A stretch of DNA of 64,000 nucleotides, from assembly GCF_000203795.2 (NCBI RefSeq), contig NW_006281102.1:1354582-1418581 (forward strand), in the 5' to 3' direction. The DNA is from Batrachochytrium dendrobatidis JAM81 (lineage: Eukaryota > Chytridiomycota > Chytridiomycetes > Rhizophydiales). Both the position numbers and the translations under genes were made by a program. The notes beneath the pieces are model-generated. The model ran no database searches. It was not told the origin of the DNA and worked only from the letters and a program-made list of their open reading frames with translations. This document shows, one piece after another, positions 22,873 through 33,745 of this stretch (its first letter is position 1; the number at the start of each line of letters is the position of its first letter).

Positions 22873-23975
22873 TCAGTTTGATGATATTCGGTGGCGACTG
22901 ACAACTCATCTTTATACTGTTTGTGGTTTCTAATCCTAATTGGCACTGCTAATGCTTGGAATTGTCGTATTTGGATGCTTTGCATTACTCTTACTAAAAT
23001 GCTTGATATTGTGCAAGATTAACTGGATCGAGGCATATGTTCAGGGTAGATAAAGCGGAGGATTTGTAGATTTACTAGCTTCTCCATTGCCACACAAGCC
23101 ATGCCAATTTATTTCATTATTCAACGCAACATCTAGTCCAACTCTTGTAAACCCAGTTTAACTCAATATGATACGATTGATAATATATTGATATTTGTAA
23201 ACTATGCCAGTTCATATATCAAGTATACAGAATGTATTGGTTTGACACTAGACAATCGTTTGTTGACCAAGACATTGCTAACAATTTTTTGTTCATTTAA
23301 TCTCAGGGTCAGACATGTGATGCTTGCATAAGCCCGTTTAACAGCCTATTAATTATTACAATTGCACGGCTCGTATGCTAATAGATTGCTTGCATATCAT
23401 CATGGCTGTGTATGGGTTCATGTCAGCTATTTCGGATAATTGAAAGCACCAAATATACTGTATTTAACTATATATTGTTAATTATCATAATTACCCTTCA
23501 ATAGAGCCGTCAGGTGTCAGGTGTCATACTCAGGCTCCGCAGCTTGACTTTTATTTTTCAACCGTTTGCTTGACCGGATCTGTTGTTTCGGGTTGATTAG
23601 TGCCAATCACTACAAACTCTGTTCGGTCAAGCTTATCATACGATCGATTTACTGTTGTGAGCAGTGTGTTTGGATAGCAACGGTTGTTTTAAATACAACT
23701 ATTGTGTAAGATGTATTGACTCGAGTAAAATGGATTCACAAACTACCAGTGGCATATTTGTTTCTGGTCTGCTTTGCAGCTAGTGAAAGAGTGATACCGG
23801 AGATAAAATCAAAGCGAAAATAAAATGTCGTCATTCATCTGTCATTCGACATTGGATAGGTTCGTGTATCAAGACAACTTTCAAGTAAGTGCTAGTCTAG
23901 ACAGATCTGGCCAACTACCATTGGGTTTCAAGCCACAACTGAACCAGCACAAATAAAGGTTTAGACTACAATACT
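22873..23975. other. 1.1-kb gene-free stretch
   Basis: I see no gene, RNA or repeat-family end here. A short plus-strand frame from 23825 (MSSFICHSTLDRFVYQDNFQ) ends at a GTAAGT donor-like site but no continuation was found before the next gene, which lies on the other strand. Confidence 0.4.
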
Positions 23976-25210
23976 TTATTTACATTTCCAGAATACATCG
24001 TAACTTAAATCCACATTGGCATGAATTGGATGTGTAGAAACTCTGTTTTGAATCCTATCGTGCATATAATCGGTAGTCTTGTTTCTGTTTGATTTGTCTG
24101 CTTCCCAGTCCATGCGACGACTTGCTTGGACATGTCCAAAAATACGATCCATAGTCAGTCCTCCAGGCCCTTTAATTTTTGTAGGATCCATACCATTTTT
24201 GGTCCGTTTTGTCGGATCAAATATAGTGGGTTGTCTTTTTAAAATACCACGACACTCGAGTGCCAAAATATGCTGTCGGATTGTGCCAGCAATACAGAAC
24301 TCATCAGTGGCAAATTTGGTTAGATTTGATGAGCTCATATCTAAACCATTTCTGTATGAGGCGGAGAATGCAGTAATAATATCTTTAGTTGTAATGGCAG
24401 CTTCGCCTGGCGCACTGCGAACAATATGCTCAATTTGGTTCGAGATTCGCGACTGTCGGTCAATGGCATTTTCAATGTGGTTGAAAGGATTTTGAACAAC
24501 GTCTCCATGAGAAGGAAAGATTAGACTGGGTGCTAGTCGTTGAATATGTGATAGGGATCTACTGTATGAAGTCAGGTCTTGGAACACTGCGTGTGCATTG
24601 TCCATCACAACAGTTGATCGGTTTTCAATAGCATCCCCTGAAAAAAGTATGCCTTCAGATGCAAGCCAAAAACTGGCATGATCAGCAGTGTGGCCTGGAG
24701 TACATATAGCACTAATTTGAACGCTTTTATCAAGAGTAGAAATGCATTCTTTACTCTGTATATTTCGCATTGAAATGGTCAAAGCATCCGAGTCAAAACC
24801 ATCAAGTTTGATTTTATGAATAATGGGTGGTTGGCTGCTATATAGCGACATGATGTCAGAAATCCCACCCATATGGCCGCTGTGTGAATGGGTCAATAAA
24901 ATGGCTGATAGCCTTGCTTTTTGTATCTGTAGATGAGCTTCGAGAGCACCAGCTAAACCAGGATGACCATTTCCAGCATCAATCAGCAATCTGTCCGATC
25001 CACTTCCAACGAGATATACATTTGATGCTAGCGAGTTGATCAAGTTCCAACCAATCCAATTTAAAAGATTGAGTCATCAGAAAGCAGTACTCTGGTAATA
25101 ATATGCCATGAATAATACCTACGCTGACTAGAATAAGGTCCATATGCAGGAACAGTTAAACGAGCAACATTCCGAGTCAATGAATCAACCACAAATTTAC
25201 TAAGCAACAT
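23976..25210 (-). CDS. LACTB2-like metallo-beta-lactamase-fold protein with altered metal motif
   Basis: Two exons (25210-25123, 25027-23976) join in phase to 379 residues. The start of the fold, SNVYLVGSGSDRLLIDAG, matches LACTB2 endoribonucleases (NTYLVGTG, ILIDTG). Later blocks CTPGHTADHASFWLASEG, LFSGDAIE and IFPSHGDVV keep the second and third metal motifs. The C-terminal part (GTIRQHILALECRGILKR) matches the winged-helix-like tail of LACTB2. The first metal motif reads LTHSHSGHMGG: the usual HxHxDH has become HxHxGH, so the Asp that binds the second zinc is absent. Family members cleave single-stranded RNA in mitochondria. Activity here is doubtful or may use a single metal. Intron phase was checked; the donor GTAGGT is slightly unusual. 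Confidence 0.82.
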
Positions 25211-25239
25211 TGTAACCTAAACTCTGACAAAGTTCATTG

Positions 25240-25590
25240 ATTTTTGTTCATTTTTGAATAACCAAATTGAACAATGTTCACATCACAGTTCTAGTCAAGC
25301 CAGATATTATGTGATTGGCATGGAGACAATGGTTATGCTTTTGGGATATACAATTATTGTTTAAACTAGAACGCGAATGTATCTGTTTTTAGGATACATT
25401 AAATGAGTGTGTATAGTTTGTATTATATGATGTGCGTTGTATCTGAAGATGATCGAGAGTTGTAAATTTCTAGTAAAAGAGCGCAACGAATATCAAACAT
25501 TATCTATTCCAAAGCAAAATAGAAACAATGACTATAAGCCTCGCATAGATAATACGATCTATTATAATCACATAAAAAGTTTTTAAATAT
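25240..25590 (-). repeat. Decayed MITE-like element in a divergent promoter
   Basis: Blocks CCAAATTGAACAATGTTCAC, AGTTCTAGTCAAG, TAAACTAGAACGCGAATG and TATTCCAAAGCAAAATAGAA align in order with the 35929-36394 element. Terminal repeats have decayed. It lies between the start codons of the LACTB2-like gene and the HtrA gene. Confidence 0.6.
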
Positions 25591-25941
25591 AGCATTAGTG
25601 GTCTTTTTCAAATTGTATTTGTACATGAAACATGCCAATGGAAACTTTTTCATATTCCAAATTTTGGTTGTAATCCATGCGAGATTGCCTTGACCACAAT
25701 GTTGACAAAGCCATGGATTGTGCTGTAAGTTACCAACCTGAATTTCTAATCTGGATTCAACATTGCAAGACAGTCTTGTTGGATAATTTTTATTAGAATT
25801 CACAATAGCATCCATTATTCTGGATTCTGCACGATTGAGCATTTCAAGATTGAATATTGCAATTCGAGAATTTGCATTCTTGAAACCATGGATCATAATT
25901 TGACCTTGAATCCACTAACCATCAGCTACGGCAGTTTGGTC

Positions 25942-27757
25942 ATGGCTTTTACTAGGAATATTCTACGCAAGAGTTTTTTACTTTTGCCACCAATCACTAC
26001 TCCTTTGTTGCAGACTCGATGGGCCATTACTAGGCAGTCGTCAACAGAGTTTATTCTATGCTGGCGAGGCTTGCAAACTTCAGCCCATCACCACAAGCGT
26101 TTTTATTCTAATAGCAGGCTCAAGCCATTCACTTCTATATGGATTGTTTCTGGTGCATTCGTTGCTGGGTTATGTTTGGGTGCATGGGCAGGCTACAGCT
26201 ACTCATTAAAAAACACACCTGTTGCTCCAACAATCGCACGATTATCTTTATCACATCAAAATGCTGTTGAGCCAGAAACTGAACTAGACCTTTATTCTAT
26301 ATCCAATACATCCACTGAGCCATTGTCATCTTCATGGACTTTACCCTTTATTAAAACAATGCCTAGATTATTGACACCATCACAGGTCAATGCGTACAAT
26401 ACGTCATCAATACATGAACCAGTTCATTCCGACCAGGTATTGCAGCCTAACCATAACCCACAGCCCCATTCCAGAAAGTCTTCAACATCTGGAGGTGCAT
26501 TTATTGCAGATGCAGTCGAAAAAGTGATCGAGTCGGTGGTAAACCTTTCAGTTGAAACTGAAGTCACGTCGTTTTTTGGAAACAAAACATTGGTATCATC
26601 CGGTTCTGGTTTTTTTGTAACGACAGATGGCAAGATATTGACCAACGCTCATGTCGTTGCTGATATGAACGAAGACAGCAAGGTAAGTATTGGAGTTTAT
26701 GGAGTTTGGAATGGATTAAAGATCTGATTGAGTTTGAATGGGTAGCTCTGGGTTACTGCTGCTGATGGTCTGCGATATCCAGCAAAGGTACATAGTTTAG
26801 ATACACTTAGTGACCTAGCAATCGTTCGGATTCAACCACGTTCATCTCCTCATAAATGGCAACCCGTTCAATTTGGTAAGTCATACTTATTCTGCCTAGT
26901 GTAACATGAATCAATTCTAACCCATTGGATTTAATACCATTAGGCACAAACCATCATCTGCGACCTGGCGATTGGGTGATTGCCATTGGCAGCCCTTTTG
27001 GATTACAGAATACTGTCACAGCGGGTGTAGTTTCTTCGCGCAGTCGCAGAAGCATAGAAATCGGCACAAAGGATACGCGAGTGGAGTATATTCAGACCGA
27101 TTGCGTGGTTCATTCTGGTAGTTCTGGTGGTCCCTTGGTGAATCTTGATGGGCAAGTGGTTGGTAAGTTGATACTATGCCATCATACTACACTATAGGTA
27201 TCCGTGTTGGATCAATACTGACTGTTTTAAACTAACCAATTCGATTAGGAATCAACACAACACGAGCAGAGAGCGAAGGAATCAGTTTTGCTATTAGGGT
27301 AGATAATGCCATGGATATGATTCACCAGCTTGTTGTAGACGGACGAGTCACCCGACCGTGGCTTGGAATTAGAATGATCACTTTAACCCCACACGTTCGA
27401 TCTCAGCTCAACCCAGACAGCCACTATACCTCGTCATTTCAAAACACACCCAACATGATTCTTCCTCATGTCACCTCTGGCGTGCTGGTAGCTAGCGTAG
27501 AAGCCAAATCTCCAGCATCTGACGGTGGGTTAAAAGATGGAGACGTGATTGTTGCTGTTGATGGAGTTGGAATCAGGTCATCGCAGGAACTGTTAAAGCT
27601 GGTTGGACTAAGAGTGGGTGAGCCTTTTGCTATGCGAATCAAACGTTGTGTACCAAATCATCTTGATGAAATTACAGAAGAGGAACGGGTAGTGAATGTT
27701 ACTCCAGGTGCTTTGGATATGTTTGTTCATTCAAATGGTGGTAGCGAGATTTTATGA
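25942..27757 (+). CDS. Mitochondrial HtrA-type serine protease
   Basis: Four exons (25942-26682, 26746-26875, 26944-27162, 27249-27757) join in phase to 532 residues. The start at 25942 gives an Arg-rich presequence (MAFTRNILRKSF) and a membrane segment at about residues 67-88, the layout of HtrA2/Omi in the mitochondrial intermembrane space. An in-frame ATG at 25888 would add 18 residues. The trypsin-like domain has His near 237 in ILTNAHVVAD, Asp near 270 in TLSDLAIV and Ser near 351 in HSGSSGGPLVN; the usual GNSGGP reads GSSGGP. A PDZ domain follows (GVLVASVEAKSPASDGGLKD, GDVIVAVDG). Such proteases degrade damaged proteins. A Ser/Pro/Asn-rich linker of ~100 residues separates anchor and protease. 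Confidence 0.93.
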
Positions 27758-28048
27758 TTACTTTTACTTTTTGTAAATACTTATACATACACAATCACTT
27801 TAATAAATGAAGATCAACAAAATTAGATTCATTTGGGATGTTTTCAAAGATTCACAACATATTTGAAATGAGTAGCTCGATTTGAGACAACAATATGGGT
27901 TTAAAATAATATAGAGGCAATGATGATTTAAAGCCAAAGACAAGGTAATAATAGTGACTAAAAACAACTAGATAAAGGTATGAAGAGGGCTGAAAAGGCT
28001 GAATATACAGTGTATTTTCAAAGATATCAAGGTTAAAACACAATTAAT

Positions 28049-31000
28049 CTATCGACTATAGCTATGATTAGAAATAGTCTCCTTGACTGTACTTGCACAA
28101 GCAACCTTTCCGGTTCCATCCAGCTCAGAATCCAGTATCTCCTGATGAGAAGCCGCTTGAGCAGTAGGTTTTGGAGAAACCAACTGCATTCTAGTAGAGG
28201 AAGCCGGTGTAGTATTCAAATTGTCATTTACACGAATGCCAGACTCACTCTTTTTACGTCTTCTTCGAAGCAAAAGAGAGCTTTCAGACATGTCTAGATT
28301 AAATCCAAGATTTACCACAGAATTCTGTTGGGGTTGCAAATAATAATGATACTGGCCATTATGGTGTCCCGACATACCACTTACAGGAGAAAGAAGATTT
28401 CCTCCCTGACGGCGAGATATACGCGGAAGACGAGTGCCCAATCCAATGTTGTTAGATCCAGGAGAGCATGATCCAGACAAAGACCCATTGGCATGGTTGT
28501 GGCGCAAGCCAAATTCGGGTTGTCGTTTTGTACCAGACAGCTTTGATGAAACTGCAGCAGAAAGCCGAGTATCGTAAATACTTGATACAGCACCAGACTG
28601 CTTGACCGACGGACTGATAGAGACCGCAGGATCGCGATAAGAACCAGGACTATATAGATTCATATAAGGTGATATAGGCGGGCAAGACAAAGCGGGGGAC
28701 TTTAATTCAGCCAAAATCCCTGGAACACATGGAGAACTAAGTGGTTGTAATATAGGATTGGCTGAGTGTGCATCAAGAGAATCATGGTGTTGATGAGCAT
28801 ACTGCACATCATCCATCTCAAACATTTCCTGATACATTTTCATGGGTGCATTAGCTGCCTGTCGTGTCAAGACTGGCGGTGGTGTCGAGATTTCTGCATT
28901 GCTTGATATAATTGAAGCTGTTGTTGTAGAAGCAGACTCGCACGGAGCTAGAGTCGATGTATCTTGAGCAGTATCCATGGCTGAGCACGAACCAATGGTA
29001 GACGCAGAGGACGTTGGTCGCAAAGATAAGATACCAGAGGGTCGAGACCCAGCAAGTGATAAGATTGCAGCTGCCGCAGATAAAATAGTAGATGAATAGT
29101 ATGATGGTTCTGTTGATGTGTTTTGATGTTGCTTTTGAAGAATCGAATTAGCTATTTCTAGTGGAAATCCATGTATGCTAGATGCTGGAGTATTGTTTGG
29201 AGCAGCCGGTGTCAAGGGAGTGGCTAGAGGCATATCGATGGAACATTGGTGGAGCGAATCTACAAGGACATGAGTAGGAGAGGCACATTCTGAAGCATGA
29301 TCTTTTAAAGTACCAAGCTGACGGGTGCAAAAGTAACCATTTTCGTAGAGATTACTAGCATGATTATAAGTATGATGTATACAATGTTGTTGTACATCAG
29401 ACGCAGCAGTGCAAGTGCACGCATGCGAAGATGTAGATTTGGTTTGTAGATGCACCTCTGTAGCCAATGCATCTGCTGCAGCCTGTAATAAATCCAATGG
29501 TAAATGCAGTGGTGGCAATGTTGGTACCACCGGTGTACTAGATAAAGCTTCTTTTGACTCTGCATACTGTGTAGCATATGCGGATGGTACTGACGTAAGA
29601 TTTGCAAAAGTAAACGCGGGAGAAGCCACAATCGGAGTGGATAAAATTTGTCCATCCAGATCTGGCCAATATCCATTGCTTTCTGCTAGAGACTCGGACT
29701 GCTCACATATGGGAATAGTATAGGGAACAGGCATGGGTAATGGAGAGGGAAGTGGAGCCACACATGAACTTGGCTGAGATTCATGAAGCGGTGCAACGGC
29801 AAATGGACGTTGAAGATGATGGCAAGAAGCAGAACTGACTGCAGATGAATTTTCGATTGGTAGAAATGTGTCATGCACTCGATCAACTGCTTGGGGGTTC
29901 CAGGGAGTTATAGTCGACGATTGTCCACCCAAGATTTCAGGCTCAGTGCGACCAACTTCACACTCGGGGTGATATTGCTGTTTTGGTATGTTTAATAAAT
30001 TAGACAGACCACTCATTGATACAGTAGTATCTCGTGGTCTGGTAAGCGCCACGGTATTGGTCATGCCTTGTGCAGAAACGGTAATGTCACTGATGGGCAA
30101 AGTAGTTAAAATGGCAGTATCGGCCGGAGCAGAAACGACAGACATGTCGTTAGCAGTAGATATATTGTATGTGGATGGCACTAGAGTAGCACTTTTGGCA
30201 GAGGAAAGTGGGCCAGTAGATGCCGATGAAATATAGGGGTTTTGCTGCTGATGGTAGCCCAACATCCACGGATGGCGGAGAAAGGCACGGATATCTAATC
30301 GTTTTTTGGGATTAACCTCCAGCAGTCCGCACACCAAATTTTTGGCCTCGAACGAAATTGAATCCCACCAAGGGCTTTGAAATTGAAACCTACCGTAGCG
30401 AACTCTATTAGCTAATACTTGGAGATTCTCACCGTAGAATGGCGGATATCCACAAAGTAAAGTATAAAGAACGCAGCCTAAAGCCCACAAATCAACGCTT
30501 TTGGAGTAGTACTCGTCCCTGAAAATTTCTGGAGCGGAATATTCAAATGTGCCACAAGGAGTCTGAGTAGTAGTATCGAAGACTACTTTAGCCTATTATA
30601 ATAGTATACAAGTAAATATTCAGCTTAAATGAAAACCGCCGGATGAATAGGTTTAAGCTGATAGAGGTCGAGGGAAATAAAGGGGTCGGAAGAGTAGCAA
30701 GATAGATTAGTAATCTAAAAGGTAGTGGGGAAGGAGGGAATTTAAATAAATGCAAAATAGCAAAAACTGCAGACTATTATTGTATGGTCTGATCCAAAAC
30801 ATTCTTGAGCATCAAATTACACTGTAAATGAATGATTTGATGTTTTCCATAATACTCCCAACACAAGTCATGCTAAGCCCAGATTATACAACAAGGGAAT
30901 GTGCTACTTCCAGTGTCATTCTATCGCGTTTGCTACTGAGTAAAAAGGGTTGAATGACACTGCAGGGAAGCAAGCTCAACTGAGTGCACACCTTTACAAA

Positions 31001-33339
31001 TGAAAGCGGAATTACGGCTGTTTTGTAGGGTATAGCATCGGTTGAAATCAAGGCAATGTCCTTGTCAAAAGGCATGCAATGGTTGAGTAGATCCAGCACC
31101 AATGGATATATAAAGGCATATTTCAACATCTTGTCTAGCCAAACAGCAAAACCATGTGAAAATTTGACATAAACAAGCAATGATGCCATAGTTATTCAAG
31201 AAAGGAAATAAAGAGCGCAACTACAGCGGAGGTTGTATCCAAAGATCAAGTATTTGGAATAAAGACATGCGAGGTCCCTTGATTATCCACCATAAAAGCA
31301 CCCGTATTATTACTTGTTTGTAACAGTACATATTTGGTTTAAACTGGTAGAATCTGTATATCCCATAGTTTTTACAAAGGGGTCAAGTATCAAGCAAGTC
31401 TATCTCATAGCAAACCTATGGTTTGCAGAATTAGACGGAGTATCCAAACACATTCCTTGGTTTGCTTAGCCATCAATCAACCAAGCTGATTGATTGATGC
31501 TATTTTGTATAGCATTTTTAGTAGTACTAAATTGGCTAATCAATTAAAGCTGCATTGTTTCCTTGCACGGATGCAAATCGGCAAACATCAGCCTCACTAC
31601 TGTATTCCCGATTTGGATATTCTAAACTATCAAAAAGCAGACATTATGGAGATAACCTCGAGTTAAAGCCATGAAAATCACATACCAGTCCAAAATCGGC
31701 AATCTTGACATGAGTGATACCACAACCAGATAAATCCTCAACACCACTCTGTGGATCATATGGCACATACAGTAGATTTTCAAGCTTGATATCACGATGA
31801 ACAATGCCTCGTTCAAGATGCAAGTACTTGATGCCCAAAGCGACCTGCTTCATAATAAATCGTGTCGAGTGCTCGGGCATAGATCCCATCGCAACAAGTT
31901 TGTGAAAAAGCTCGCCTCCTTCAATGAGTTCTGTAACAATCGTTAGGTATTGCGGAGAGTCATGGTAGTCAAGAAGTCGGATAAGATTGGGATGCGACAG
32001 GCTTCCAAGTAGCAGGGTTTCTCTATGAATGGCCGTTTCCTATTCAAATATTCAAATATTAATTACAATAGAATTGCGCAAAGTATTCATCCAATTGAAG
32101 ATATCAAGCCACCGAATTGCAGAATTTAAGACATCACATTCATGGCACTTGCAAATAAAACAATGGTTTCCATGCATTACAGCCATATCCACGTAAAGTG
32201 CGACATTAAATAATTTGATGGCACCAATTATTTCACAAGATTGGTTGTTATACTCTATACTGGGCAGCACTGTCCTGAACTTTTAGTTCACTGACCTTTG
32301 TGCACATTTTGTATAGAAAACTGAAATGTTTGCACCACAGCTTCAGTCAATCACACATCAGAACAGTCAAATCCAGTATCTGAATTTCAATGAATTTGGT
32401 AATTGCACAATGTATGGCTACACCAAAAGAGAAGAAAAGGCAGGATCAAACCTATAGTTTGTGTGCATCATGATAGGCGTTATGTTTTGAAAAATAATTG
32501 AGAATGACGATTAAAAGGCAATCTCCACCAAGAATGCACAACGAACAGTCAATCACTGCTTATTTCAGAGCAAGAGATAATGCAAGATAAATACAAGCGT
32601 TCCATATTACGTGAACACGGCTGTAATCAACAACAAATCAACACGGTAGTAATGGTGGTGGCATGATACGCCAAGGTGATTATGAAAATATATCCAAATC
32701 ATTGATCAAAAACATGCCATCAATTGTACCTGTGTAGGAGACAAGGGAGCTTTATTGATCAACTTGAGTGCCACAGTATGACCATTTGTGATGTTGTTAG
32801 CCTTGTATACGGTACTGAATGCACCTCTATTAAGATTTTATGAAGAACCGATAAAATCATGATGAGTTTAAATACAGTTGGGCCAAATACTTGAAATAAT
32901 GATATCAATAGATTCAGCATTGATTCAAGCCAGAATGGAGATTATGGCTGAACAAGTGTGTAAAGTCAAAAATAGTATTCAACTAGTACACACAAGTCTA
33001 TTATAGATGCAGTATACTTGATGTTCAAGATACCATTTTAATTTGGTAATAAACACCATGATAGGTCTTGATTAAGCTTTACCTTCCAAGAGCAGCCACA
33101 ATACGGTAGTTGGGCACATTTGGGAACAGCGAATCTTGAGGTATAGCAGAGGGCTGTATATGAGGGGTTAAAGATGCATTTTGAATGCGTTTTACGGTAT
33201 GGTGACAGGATAATGAAGACAAGTCATGTTGATGAATGGGCAATGTGTAGGTGGTTTTATCATGTAACTGAGATGCTAAAGCTATCTGTAGTTGATTCGA
33301 GTTTAGATCCTGGTTAGCAGTACTAGCATGGCCCAACAT
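28049..33339 (-). CDS. CaMK-group Ser/Thr kinase, Srk1/Rck2-like
   Basis: Four exons (33339-33083, 32826-32730, 32039-31686, 30592-28049) join in phase to 1083 residues. After an ~80-residue leader the kinase domain runs LGRGAFSTVYKA (P-loop), VALKLINK, ETAIHRETLLLGSLSHPNL, GIVHRDIKLENLLY (catalytic loop), KIADFGLAKVVFD, TPCGTFEYSAPEIF, YYSKSVDLWALGCVLYTLLC and NPKKRLDIRAFLRHPWM. An insert between the catalytic loop and DFG is typical of Rck1/Rck2 and S. pombe Srk1, stress-MAPK-activated kinases. The ~700-residue Ser/Ala/Pro/His-rich C-terminal tail has no recognised domain and is much longer than in those yeasts. Introns 2 (690 bp) and 3 (1.1 kb) are unusually large; intron 2 contains a MITE-like element. 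Confidence 0.88.
32270..32635 (-). mobile_element. MITE-like element inside a kinase intron
   Basis: The right end reads CATATTACGTGAACACGGCT near 32604, two changes from the family terminal motif. Interior blocks (GCAGCACTGTCCTGAAC, TTGCACAATGTATGGC, AACCTATAGTTTG, TTATTTCAGAGCAAGAG) follow family order. The left end is decayed. It lies wholly within intron 2 of the Srk1/Rck2-like kinase. Confidence 0.65.
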
Positions 33340-33539
33340 CTTGAATGAAACTCGAAAGAAATCGAAACGAGGTTTTGTTCAGATAGCAAGTCGGAGTTGC
33401 GATTTGGATTCCAGACAAGCGGAGTCAAAATCATTGCGGCTGGCATTGACCGCTAACACACGTGGTTGAAGACTCGTTGCAAGTAGACAAGACGAGTGAT
33501 TTAATCACAGAATAGTAGATGGCTTGTTTGGCTCACAAC

Positions 33540-33600
33540 TTGCCGTCGTATTCACATAAAACGAATTGCCGAGTGTTTACAACTACGCTTTATTCAAAAA
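33540..33600 (-). repeat. MITE-like terminal fragment upstream of the kinase gene
   Basis: GCCGTCGTATTCACATAAAA at 33542 followed by CGAATT resembles the complement of the right end of the 50330 copy (GCCGTATTCACGTAAAACGA). No interior is recognisable. It lies about 200 bp before the kinase start codon. Confidence 0.4.
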
Positions 33601-33745
33601 ATGTGCACCTCAAATGAACCAAGAGCTGACATGGAAATTCAACGCAAACCACATTAATCATTAAAGCAAGCCAATTAATTATTCCTAAATGAGCTAGCAC
33701 AAAGCCAAGGTGCAACCCAATCATGGTGTTTGACATATCTGCCAT

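Noticed and set aside
30884..31189. 101-codon frame inside kinase intron 3, same strand
   Set aside because: The kinase domain joins cleanly across this interval (DFGL to AKVVFD) in phase, and the frame has no kinase or other signature.
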